Shown in pieces: positions 1 to 6,428 of a DNA stretch of 28,658 nt (position 1 is the first letter of the stretch; each line of letters opens with the position of its first letter). The notes under the pieces are model-generated. The model did no database searches. It had not been told where the DNA came from and saw nothing but the letters and a program-made list of their open reading frames with translations. A program made the position numbers and the translations under genes. The DNA comes from JABDDM01 sp038240295 (GTDB lineage Bacteria; Bacteroidota; Ignavibacteria; Palsa-1295). The DNA is taken from the NCBI GenBank assembly GCA_038240295.1, contig JBBSDW010000019.1:1-28658 (forward strand), given 5' to 3'.

Positions 1-15
1 AGTAACAACGACCGT

Positions 16-114
16 TCAGCGTCGCACAATAATCACTAACATTCTGCCCGGCCGGCGTCCATCTCTTCGATAGAAATGGAGCCGGTCATCGGCCAGTGCG
101 CAAAGTTTACAGAC
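16..114 (-). pseudogene. 3'-end remnant of pgeF (laccase-domain purine nucleoside phosphorylase)
   Basis: Read on the minus strand, these 33 codons (stop TGA at 16-18) encode a C-terminal tail with the segments CKLCALADDRLHFYRRDGRR and GRMLVIIVRR. It matches the last residues of the intact pgeF at 3600-4331, which has CNLCTMADDRLHSYRRDGRR and GRMLAIILRT. The core 36-114 aligns without gaps to 3620-3698 with 12 mismatches in 79 bases by eye. Upstream (above 114) the frame stays open to a stop at 178-180, but similarity to PgeF ends abruptly. No catalytic part of the protein is present, so this is a fragment. It could be a recombination scar or the residue of a duplicated locus. Confidence 0.8.
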
Positions 115-120
115 GTACGC
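102..120 (-). repeat. Degenerate copy of the dispersed TGTACAAACTTT element
   Basis: The plus strand reads AAAGTTTACAGACGTACGC, matching AAAGTTTACACACACACGA at 3452-3470 in about 15 of 19 positions. It sits at the point where similarity to pgeF ends. The other copies are listed separately. The match is short and could partly be chance, because it overlaps the pgeF remnant. Confidence 0.35.
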
Positions 121-181
121 AAAAAGTTGAAGCCACAGACTCTCATCTTGCAGCCCTACGAAGGCATCAAACAGCTGTCAT

Positions 182-199
182 TTCCCGCGAAGGCGGGAA
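182..199. repeat. REP-like palindrome TTCCCGC-GAAG-GCGGGAA
   Basis: A perfect 7-bp inverted repeat with a 4-base loop, within a context reading TCATTTCCCGCGAAGG followed by CGGGAATCC. This closely resembles the widespread bacterial intergenic palindrome TCATTCCCGCGAAAGCGGGAATCC. It lies in noncoding DNA between the pgeF remnant and the broken head-domain gene. Only one copy is seen in the window, so mobility cannot be judged. Confidence 0.55.
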
Positions 200-354
200 T
201 CCATCCCCATCTGCCCCCAAAATAAATTTTAAATCAAGGGTACAATTCCGGTTTTCTCGTTGTATATTCGCAAACTGTTCTTGAACGACTAATGTCGGAA
301 CGACGGTTTTTTAGCCACGTCAGCGAGACCGCTTCCTAACATTGAGATAGATAG

Positions 355-1143
355 CGACTACACCAACAGCTCTGGTTTGCTGCGAATGACGCCCCAGGAG
401 CAACAGTTTCTGGAGGATATAATAATCAGGCTCTCGGAGATTATTCGAATATCGGAGGAGGGACTTCGAATACTATTGGCTTTGGCATAGCCGGCACGAA
501 AACAGCATCGGGCATTGGCGGAGGCGAGTCGAACACGATTGATGCGGGCATTATCAAGCAAACGGATCACAATTACATTGGAAGGGGTCAACCGATAAAT
601 TACGTGTACAATCCAGCGATAACACCGAAGGATGTCCCAAATCAGCCGATCTTCATCATTTGAAATGGTACCGCTGATGATCAACGAGTCAACACATTCG
701 AAGTCTCCTACAATGGACACTCGACCGTGACGCATACAAATGGGGGTTTTGGAAGCCAGCCCGTAATAATGGGCGCAACTTACACCGATAATATTATTAG
801 GGCGTGGGGGGAAATTGATGCCTCAGGTATTATCCTTGCAAGCTTTGGAATCTCAGGGCCTAGCATAACTTGGATCGGCAACATGGCCACCGTCTGGCTT
901 GACAACGCAGTTAAGCCTGATGGTTTTGCATTTGCTCTGGGGAACACCTCCGTTACTGCCACGATAGAATCATCAAGTGCAAATAGCGATCCTGGCTGCG
1001 TTACGATTGCAGTATCGCCGATTCAGAGGGCCTTGCATAACGCGTTATACACAGATTATTTTACAGTATGGACCCACACGCTTAATTCGGGAACGTGCAC
1101 TCAAACCCCTTTAGCTTTCACGTTCAAGGTGTGCGGTAGGTAG
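355..1143 (+). pseudogene. 5'-truncated YadA/Hia-head-like protein gene with an internal TGA
   Basis: A single plus-strand frame runs from just after TAG (352-354) to TAG at 1141-1143, interrupted once by TGA at 661-663. The part before the TGA encodes head-type repeats: ATVSGGYNNQALGDYSNIGG, then GTSNTI, then SGIGGGESNTI. This is the glycine-rich pattern of trimeric-autotransporter YadA/Hia heads. The part after continues in the same frame with NTFEVSYNGHSTVTHTNGGF and a roughly 140-residue globular C-terminal domain ending FKVCGR. There is no start codon or signal peptide, so the 5' half of the gene is missing. The frame continuity across the TGA argues for a nonsense mutation rather than two genes. 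A short C-terminal protein could start at GTG 727, but I see no support for its expression. The family assignment rests on repeat pattern only. Confidence 0.7.
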
Positions 1144-1154
1144 AATTTGTCGAA

Positions 1155-3254
1155 ATGATTAAAAGTGGCAGACTACCTTATTTTTTGTGCAGAGGGAGGA
1201 CAACTGTGCTCTCTCTCTGTACTGTTCTCGGTTTGCTGGCATGCACTGAAACTCGAGCTTTGTCTCAATGGTCGCAGATATCTGCCTTCGGTATAGGGTT
1301 AAAGGGAGACTCGACATATTGCACCGCGATTGCTCCTATCCCGGTATTCGATTGTGATTCGTCCAGATGTATATGGGCGTATACCTGCTCGTTTGTTCCT
1401 GATCGATTTTATAATCGCGGTGCGGAAATATTTTTCAGTTCTTCGACACAAAGCTTTGCTGGCCCTTTTAATTTGCCTGACACAATCTGGTCCTTCGCGT
1501 TCAAGGATAGTAAGACTGGCTGGGCCGCGGGAGATCAAGTAACTTCGGGCGGAATTTATGGGACGAGCGACGGCGGATTAACGTGGTCGCCGCCTTTGAC
1601 CACTGTGGATCGTTTTCGTTCGGTCCATTATGTAGAGTTAACTCACCGATTATTGGCATGCGGTGCAGGTGCCACGTATTACTCGGATGACCTTGGTGTG
1701 ACATGGTCGGTTCTGCGGCCGGAGATTCACACAAATTTCGCATTTTCGGATGGGCTGCATGGCGTAGCTTCGAGCCCTCCGGGTCAAGCAATGATCTACA
1801 CCAGGGACGGTGGGTTGACCTGGGCGAATAGTGGATTGCTCGGTTCGGAATTTCAACCGCTCGGCATTGCTGAATCTAAAACATTCTTTGCACTAAGCGA
1901 GGCAGGGCCATTGAAGAATGCGCTGCTTCGATCCGACGACGGAGGCGCTACATGGAATACGATCCATCAATTTTCAGCCATCGACTCACTTACGGGTTGC
2001 ATTACCGGCAATCTTTGCCACTTGTTTATCCAAGCTGCCCATGAGGTCCGAATGTCAACGGATGAGGGATTAACATGGGCTTCGATGGGAGGGCCGGGCA
2101 ATGCGAATCCTACGACGATGTGGTCCAACGGATTGACAGTGATCGCAGCTGCCCCAACGGTCTATGGTAATCCTGATTCTATCAGGAATGGCTCGACTCA
2201 CGGCGCGATCGTCTATAAATACGAACTTCCAAAGCCAACACTCGCGGTGGATTCCTTTTCGGTCACAACCTGCGAAAAAGTTGTCAGCGCGGTGCATCTG
2301 ACGATCTCGGGGGATTGTCACGACAGTCGGCTGACGGCATTTGCATTGACGGGCTCCTCTGCGTTCCGTTTGGCCAATCCGCCGTTGCTTCCAGATACTC
2401 TCCGAGCACCTGACTCGATCAGGGTTGAATATTTGCCGAGTCCGAACAGTGCAGATACAGCCGTTTTGATCCTAAGCATTTGCGTACCTGGAAGAGAGAT
2501 TGATACGTCGGTAACATTGATCGGCGCCGGACTTCCACCTCCGAACGTCGTACATCTGTCTCCTGTCATTTCTCGACCAAGCGGATCGGCAGGAAGCGTA
2601 ACATCTTTAGCCATTTTTCCACGAGCGAGTGTACAGAACTCTGGCCTCAACCAACTCACCTTCAATCTAAGCTATAACGGCGATCTGCTTTCGCCTTCGA
2701 ATTTTCAGACGGCGGTTGTTGGCGCGAGTATGGTGGTGGGTGCGGTGCAGCGGGTTGGGAAGATCGAGACGGTGCCGATCACGATCTCAGGGAGCGATCT
2801 TTCGCTGGACCCGAGTGTGCCGATCCTGACTGCGCAGATGCGTGCGCTGCTGACCGATTCGACTTCGACCGCAATCGTAATCTCCGATCCGGTGCTTAAC
2901 GGCGGCGACTTCAACTATCGCTGCACACTCGGAATCCAGGGCGATTCAACCCAATTCTGCATGATCGATCTCTGCGGCGATACGACCATCCGCCGATTCC
3001 TCTCGACCAAAACGCTGACCATAACGTCCGCCCAACCGAATCCCTCGACAGGACAATTCACGATCGACATCCGAAATACGTCGGGCGGAGTGAAACTCAC
3101 GGTTTATGATGTGATGGGAAAATTGGTGCATTCGCAATCGGGGGTTGAGGGGAAAAATGGAGTCGATCTGTCGGGACTTGCGGCGGGAAGTTATATTTTG
3201 CGAGTCAGCGACGCGAAAAGTGTAGTGAGCCGGATGGTGGTGATCGAAAGGTGA
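1155..3254 (+). CDS. T9SS type A sorting-domain protein with Asp-box (BNR/Ycf48-like) repeats
   Basis: This is a 699-residue secreted protein. The N-terminus is a long signal peptide (hydrophobic VLSLCTVLGLLA, about residues 18-29); the following Cys gives a lipobox-like LLAC, so a lipoprotein is a minor alternative. Residues ~120-330 carry Asp-box motifs of a beta-propeller (SDGGLTWS, SDDLGVTWS, TRDGGLTWA, SDDGGATWN, STDEGLTWA). Residues ~365-460 resemble an immunoglobulin-like choice-of-anchor module, and ~470-610 a beta-rich cohesin-like module. The last ~80 residues (AQPNPSTGQFTIDI, KLTVYDVMGKLV, LAAGSYILRV) form a T9SS type A sorting tail, so export through the type IX system and surface attachment or release are expected. 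The ligand is unknown. It lies 11 bp after the broken head-domain gene, inside the pgeF-bounded block. Confidence 0.88.
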   Translation: MIKSGRLPYFLCRGRTTVLSLCTVLGLLACTETRALSQWSQISAFGIGLKGDSTYCTAIAPIPVFDCDSSRCIWAYTCSFVPDRFYNRGAEIFFSSSTQSFAGPFNLPDTIWSFAFKDSKTGWAAGDQVTSGGIYGTSDGGLTWSPPLTTVDRFRSVHYVELTHRLLACGAGATYYSDDLGVTWSVLRPEIHTNFAFSDGLHGVASSPPGQAMIYTRDGGLTWANSGLLGSEFQPLGIAESKTFFALSEAGPLKNALLRSDDGGATWNTIHQFSAIDSLTGCITGNLCHLFIQAAHEVRMSTDEGLTWASMGGPGNANPTTMWSNGLTVIAAAPTVYGNPDSIRNGSTHGAIVYKYELPKPTLAVDSFSVTTCEKVVSAVHLTISGDCHDSRLTAFALTGSSAFRLANPPLLPDTLRAPDSIRVEYLPSPNSADTAVLILSICVPGREIDTSVTLIGAGLPPPNVVHLSPVISRPSGSAGSVTSLAIFPRASVQNSGLNQLTFNLSYNGDLLSPSNFQTAVVGASMVVGAVQRVGKIETVPITISGSDLSLDPSVPILTAQMRALLTDSTSTAIVISDPVLNGGDFNYRCTLGIQGDSTQFCMIDLCGDTTIRRFLSTKTLTITSAQPNPSTGQFTIDIRNTSGGVKLTVYDVMGKLVHSQSGVEGKNGVDLSGLAAGSYILRVSDAKSVVSRMVVIER

Positions 3255-3256
3255 GG

Positions 3257-3281
3257 TTTCGTTGTCTTTGAGGGAACGAAA
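3257..3281 (+). terminator. Hairpin downstream of the T9SS gene
   Basis: TTTCGTT (3257-3263) pairs perfectly with AACGAAA (3275-3281) across an 11-base loop, starting 3 bp after the stop codon. There is no T tract after it and the stem is AT-rich, so function as an intrinsic terminator is only a possibility. Confidence 0.3.
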
Positions 3282-3373
3282 GCAGCTATAAATATGTCTT
3301 ATATGCTCCGACTCCGCTCGCGATGTTTTCCGCCGCAGCGCGGCCGAGCATCCCAGCCACGATATTCCATGAG

Positions 3374-3404
3374 ATCCTTCATTTCGCTTCGCTCCATTCA
3401 GGAT
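3374..3404. repeat. Imperfect palindromic repeat ATCCTTCATTTCGC...AGGAT
   Basis: ATCCT (3374-3378) and AGGAT (3400-3404) bracket a CGCTTCGC-containing centre. The context GAGATCCTTC, GCTTCGCTC, CAGGATGACA resembles a common bacterial intergenic palindrome family (GATCCTTCGCTTCGCTCAGGATGACA). Only one copy is seen here. Confidence 0.4.
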
Positions 3405-3440
3405 GACATTTTGGACTGCTCTGGAAGCGAGATTGGCGCC

Positions 3441-3470
3441 GAATTATGAATAAAGTTTACACACACACGA
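3441..3470 (-). repeat. Dispersed TGTACAAACTTT element, inverted copy
   Basis: The plus strand contains GAATTATGAATAAAGTTTAC followed by ACACACACGA. The reverse complement of 27691-27720 contains GAATTATGAAAAAAGTTTGT followed by ACACGCAC, so the two share about 26 of 30 positions by eye. The element lies in noncoding DNA in both places. The type II (minus) orientation here is defined relative to the copies at 27696 and 27819. Confidence 0.6.
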
Positions 3471-3517
3471 CTTAAGTGCTTTGTTTTCAACAAACCGATT
3501 GGATACAGCGACCTTCC

Positions 3518-3545
3518 CTTCAATCTTCATCCTTCAACATTCATC
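3518..3545. repeat. Heptamer array CTTCAAT-CTTCATC-CTTCAAC-ATTCATC
   Basis: Four consecutive degenerate 7-bp units in exact phase. The same organisation with different unit sequences occurs at 25081-25159 and 25246-25308. Confidence 0.5.
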
Positions 3546-3599
3546 ATTGCGGGAATGCGCTTTAAGGATTTTTTGATCTCGTCCTCAAGCGAGGCTGCT

Positions 3600-4331
3600 T
3601 CACGTTCGGAGAATGATCGCTAACATTCTGCCCGACCGGCGTCCATCTCGCCGGTAGGAATGGAGCCTGTCATCGGCCATCGTGCAGAGATTGCAGACCT
3701 CGATATGCGATGGACTTATTCCCGATCTCAAAAGCTGCTCGACATTCGCACCTTTGACATCGAGGAGAAATTTTTGATTCGGCTTTTCGATGAGATGCTT
3801 TTTTTCGAAGAGCGTCGCGACTTCAAGGCCGACCTCGTACGATTGCTGCGAAGCACTCGCCCCGACAAACGCGACCATTTTCTTTGGGTCGGCTCCTTTA
3901 CCCATCAACATCCGAAGCGTCGAGAGTACGATCATTTGTTCGGTGCCGCGCCAGCCAGCATGAACGGCCGCGATGGTTTGGATGTCGGGTGCATAGATCA
4001 AGACCGGCGTACAATCGGCGACGCTGACAGCGAGGATCACATTAGGCTTATCAGTGATCAAGGCGTCGGAGGAGGGCACGATCCCTTCGTCACCATTGAC
4101 CAGATTGATCGAGGCCGAGTGGACTTGATTTTGATACACGACCGGCGCTCCCTCCGGAACGCCAGCCTCGGCAAAGAATCGCGTTCGATTTTGCGCAACA
4201 TTTTCGGGATCGTCGCCCACATGGCTGCTCAGATTCATCCCGTAGGGCTCGGGTGAAACGCCGCCAAGTTTTGTACTTTGCGCCGCAACGATCTCGGGAA
4301 ACCGCTCAAAGATCTTTGGCCGAATGATCAT
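3600..4331 (-). CDS. pgeF: PgeF/YfiH laccase-domain purine nucleoside phosphorylase
   Basis: 243 residues, the normal length for the YfiH/YlmD/LACC1 family. Members phosphorolyse adenosine, inosine and methylthioadenosine and were formerly called polyphenol oxidases. The zinc triad is intact at His71 (YQNQVHSA), Cys107 (VADCTPV) and His124 (AAVHAGWRG), the spacing known for E. coli YfiH. The C-terminus keeps the signature SYRRDGRRSGRM. One oddity: the usual GPSIGPCCYEVG-like segment reads VGASASQQSYEVG, so the conserved Cys pair is replaced. The ATG start overlaps the stop of the upstream HAD phosphatase gene by ATGA (4328-4331), indicating translational coupling. A partial copy of its 3' end lies at 16-114. 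The family call is secure; which nucleoside is preferred is unknown. Confidence 0.93.
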   Translation of the reverse strand: MIIRPKIFERFPEIVAAQSTKLGGVSPEPYGMNLSSHVGDDPENVAQNRTRFFAEAGVPEGAPVVYQNQVHSASINLVNGDEGIVPSSDALITDKPNVILAVSVADCTPVLIYAPDIQTIAAVHAGWRGTEQMIVLSTLRMLMGKGADPKKMVAFVGASASQQSYEVGLEVATLFEKKHLIEKPNQKFLLDVKGANVEQLLRSGISPSHIEVCNLCTMADDRLHSYRRDGRRSGRMLAIILRT

Positions 4332-5032
4332 TCGTTGATGACAAGTTGCTTCCTTGCACGCCGGGCCTGCTCGCGTTTGTATTTCGGGCGGTCCTTCAAA
4401 TAATTTTTAAGAATTTCCCGAACCTGAAAAAAATCGTTGAACGGATGATGCGGTATCCCCTTTTCACCGCAGGTTCGTAGTAACGTATCTCGCGCAAAGA
4501 CGATATCGGAGATCTCGATGGGACAGACATCCGAGTATCCGTCGCCCACATAAACAATCGTGTCGTCGTCGCCGCTCGTCGAGATGATGTGCCCGCACTT
4601 GCAGGCGGCGCATGCGCGGCACGATTCACGGCCATTCTTGAAGTCGATCGAGAGTTCGCCTTCATCCGTGATCTCGATGTCATTCGCATGATACGGCACC
4701 AGAAGATCGTTCGCTTCAAGGATGGGCCGGATATAGCAGCTGAAACCATCGCTTACGATGCTCAACTCAATTCCCTTCTCAGATAAGAATTCGGTAAACT
4801 CTTTAAATCCCGGCCGAATCGTCTCTTGCGTAAAAAGTGCTTCAGCCTCTGCTCGATCGATCCTGGAAACTGTCGAACATGCGAACGCGATGCATTCGGA
4901 TGCGGTCATTTTCCCTCGACCGAATTCCTTCCAGATGGTGAAGGCTTCGGGCTTCCCATACTTCGTGAAAAGAAGATGCCAAAGATCGTTGTTCGTGACG
5001 GTCGCGTCGAAGTCGCAGTATACTTTATACAA
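4328..5032 (-). CDS. MtnX-like HAD-IB family phosphatase
   Basis: 234 residues with the HAD catalytic motifs: I CDFDATVT (nucleophile Asp7, acid Asp9), II SIVSDGF (Ser94) and IV YVGDGYSD (Asp164, Asp168). The Cys cluster SCRACAACKCGHI (138-146) before motif IV fits the MtnX/phosphoserine-phosphatase-like branch, where MtnX dephosphorylates a 1-phosphate intermediate of methionine salvage. The start must be TTG at 5032, because an in-frame TGA lies at 5045-5047 with no ATG or GTG between. It follows truncated clpB by 32 bp and overlaps pgeF by 4 bp. Coupling to PgeF, a family able to cleave methylthioadenosine, supports a thio-nucleoside or nucleotide salvage role, but the rest of the mtn pathway is not in view. 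A phosphoserine or other small-phosphate substrate remains possible. Confidence 0.83.
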   Translation of the reverse strand: MYKVYCDFDATVTNNDLWHLLFTKYGKPEAFTIWKEFGRGKMTASECIAFACSTVSRIDRAEAEALFTQETIRPGFKEFTEFLSEKGIELSIVSDGFSCYIRPILEANDLLVPYHANDIEITDEGELSIDFKNGRESCRACAACKCGHIISTSGDDDTIVYVGDGYSDVCPIEISDIVFARDTLLRTCGEKGIPHHPFNDFFQVREILKNYLKDRPKYKREQARRARKQLVINE

Positions 5033-5064
5033 AGGGTTAAAGATTCAAATTGTTCGACAGCCGA

Positions 5065-6381
5065 TCAACCGGCAACCTCGCGTTTCAGGGCTTCTCGTTC
5101 GATCTCGAGCTGGCGAATGCGCCGTTCTAATTGATCCAGTTCTGCCGGCATCGAATCGATGTCGATGCGAAGTTTGCTCGCTGCTTCGTCGACAAGATCG
5201 ATCGCTTTATCGGGAAGGAATCGATCGGAAATGTAACGATCCGAAAGCTGCGCCGCGGCAACAAGCGCCGCATCTTTTATTCGAACACCATGATGAACTT
5301 CGTATTTCTCCTTGAGTCCGCGCAGGATCGAGATCGTATCATCGACCGAGGGTTCGCCAACATAGACCGGCTGAAATCGCCGTTCGAGCGCCGCATCTTT
5401 TTCGATATGCTTGCGATATTCATCAAGTGTGGTCGCACCGATCGTTCGGAGTTCGCCTCGCGCGAGCGCCGGTTTCAAGATATTCGCCGCATCCATCGCC
5501 CCCTGTGTTGCACCTGCGCCAATGAGCGTATGAAGTTCGTCGATGAAAAGAATGATCTCGCCGTTCGATTCGGTCACTTCTTTTACGATCGCCTTCAAGC
5601 GTTCTTCGAATTGACCTCGAAAACTCGTGCCGGCGACCAGCGTCCCCATATCGAGCGCGATGATGCGCTTCGACTTCAAATTCTCCGGCACATCTCCCGA
5701 TACGATCCGATTGGCGATGCCTTCCACGATCGCCGTTTTGCCAACGCCCGGTTCTCCGATCAGCACCGGATTGTTCTTCGTACGGCGTGCAAGCACCTGC
5801 ATGACTCGCCGAACTTCTTCTTCGCGGCCGATGACCGGATCGAGCTTTCCTTTGCTCGCCATCTCGGTAAGATCGCGTCCGTATTTTTCGAGCGACTGAT
5901 ATCGATCTTCGGCATTCTGATCTGTCACCCGCTGCGTTCCACGAACGGATTTCAACGCCTGCAGAACCGAATTCTTATTAACGCCCTGCTCCTTCAGAAG
6001 CTTCGATGCCTGCCCCGAATCGCTGATAAGCGCCAGAAGCAAATGCTCGGTCGAGATGTATTCGTCTTTGAGCGCTTCGGCTTCATTTCGCGCTACGTCA
6101 AAAATTTTGTTGAGTGCGTTCGATGCAAATTGCTGCGAACCGGCAGCTCCCGACACTTTCGGAAGTTTTTCGAGCAGTGAGGTTGCTCGCAACCGAAGCT
6201 GGTCGATGTTGACGCCCACTTTCCTGAGAAGTGCGACGACGACCCCTTCCGAATCCTGCACGAGCGCGGCGAGTAAATGCTCTGGCTCGACCTGTGAGTT
6301 GCCATAGTTCCCGGCGATCTCGATCGATGCCTGCAGGGCCTGCTGCGATTTTACGGTTAGTTTGTTCGGATTGATAGCCAT
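5065..6381 (-). CDS. clpB: Truncated ClpB: N-domain and first AAA+ module only
   Basis: The protein begins like a full ClpB disaggregase. The two Clp-N repeats span ~1-145, then NBD1 has Walker A GEPGVGKT (209-216), Walker B ILFIDE (277-282), sensor GATTLDEY and arginine fingers ALERRFQ (R334, R335). It stops at 438 residues, at the start of the coiled-coil middle domain (LDQLERRIRQLEIEREALKR), where family members run to about 860. The pore loop reads TSFRGQFEERL, with Phe where Tyr is usual. After the TGA (5065-5067) no ClpB-like sequence follows in any frame before the MtnX-like gene. NBD2 and most of the middle domain are therefore absent here. The ATG start gives the usual MAINPNKLT N-terminus. 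It may be a deletion derivative, a paralogue, or the result of rearrangement; disaggregase activity is not expected from this form alone. Confidence 0.9.
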   Translation of the reverse strand: MAINPNKLTVKSQQALQASIEIAGNYGNSQVEPEHLLAALVQDSEGVVVALLRKVGVNIDQLRLRATSLLEKLPKVSGAAGSQQFASNALNKIFDVARNEAEALKDEYISTEHLLLALISDSGQASKLLKEQGVNKNSVLQALKSVRGTQRVTDQNAEDRYQSLEKYGRDLTEMASKGKLDPVIGREEEVRRVMQVLARRTKNNPVLIGEPGVGKTAIVEGIANRIVSGDVPENLKSKRIIALDMGTLVAGTSFRGQFEERLKAIVKEVTESNGEIILFIDELHTLIGAGATQGAMDAANILKPALARGELRTIGATTLDEYRKHIEKDAALERRFQPVYVGEPSVDDTISILRGLKEKYEVHHGVRIKDAALVAAAQLSDRYISDRFLPDKAIDLVDEAASKLRIDIDSMPAELDQLERRIRQLEIEREALKREVAG

Positions 6382-6428
6382 TCTTCTTCCGTTAAGAACC
6401 TGTTATTTCATCACTCACAATACATCCG

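Larger units (their letters stand above)
3255..3599. other. Repeat-rich intergenic spacer, no gene seen
   Basis: These 345 bp separate the T9SS cargo gene from the 3' end of pgeF. I see no convincing coding frame. It contains an imperfect palindrome (3374-3404), a copy of the dispersed AAAGTTTAC element (3441-3470) and four heptamer repeats (3518-3545). The mix of small repeats suggests a site of past rearrangement. Confidence 0.6.

Noticed and set aside
96..284. Small plus-strand open frame over the pgeF remnant and palindrome
   Set aside because: It translates antisense pgeF sequence and a REP-like palindrome; no homology or ribosome-binding support.
358..735. 125-codon minus-strand frame opposite the broken head-domain gene
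   Set aside because: The plus strand carries recognisable glycine-rich head repeats; the antisense translation has no coherent features.
5131..6180. 349-codon open frame antisense to clpB
   Set aside because: Shadow of the conserved ClpB frame; no recognisable domain and no separate promoter.
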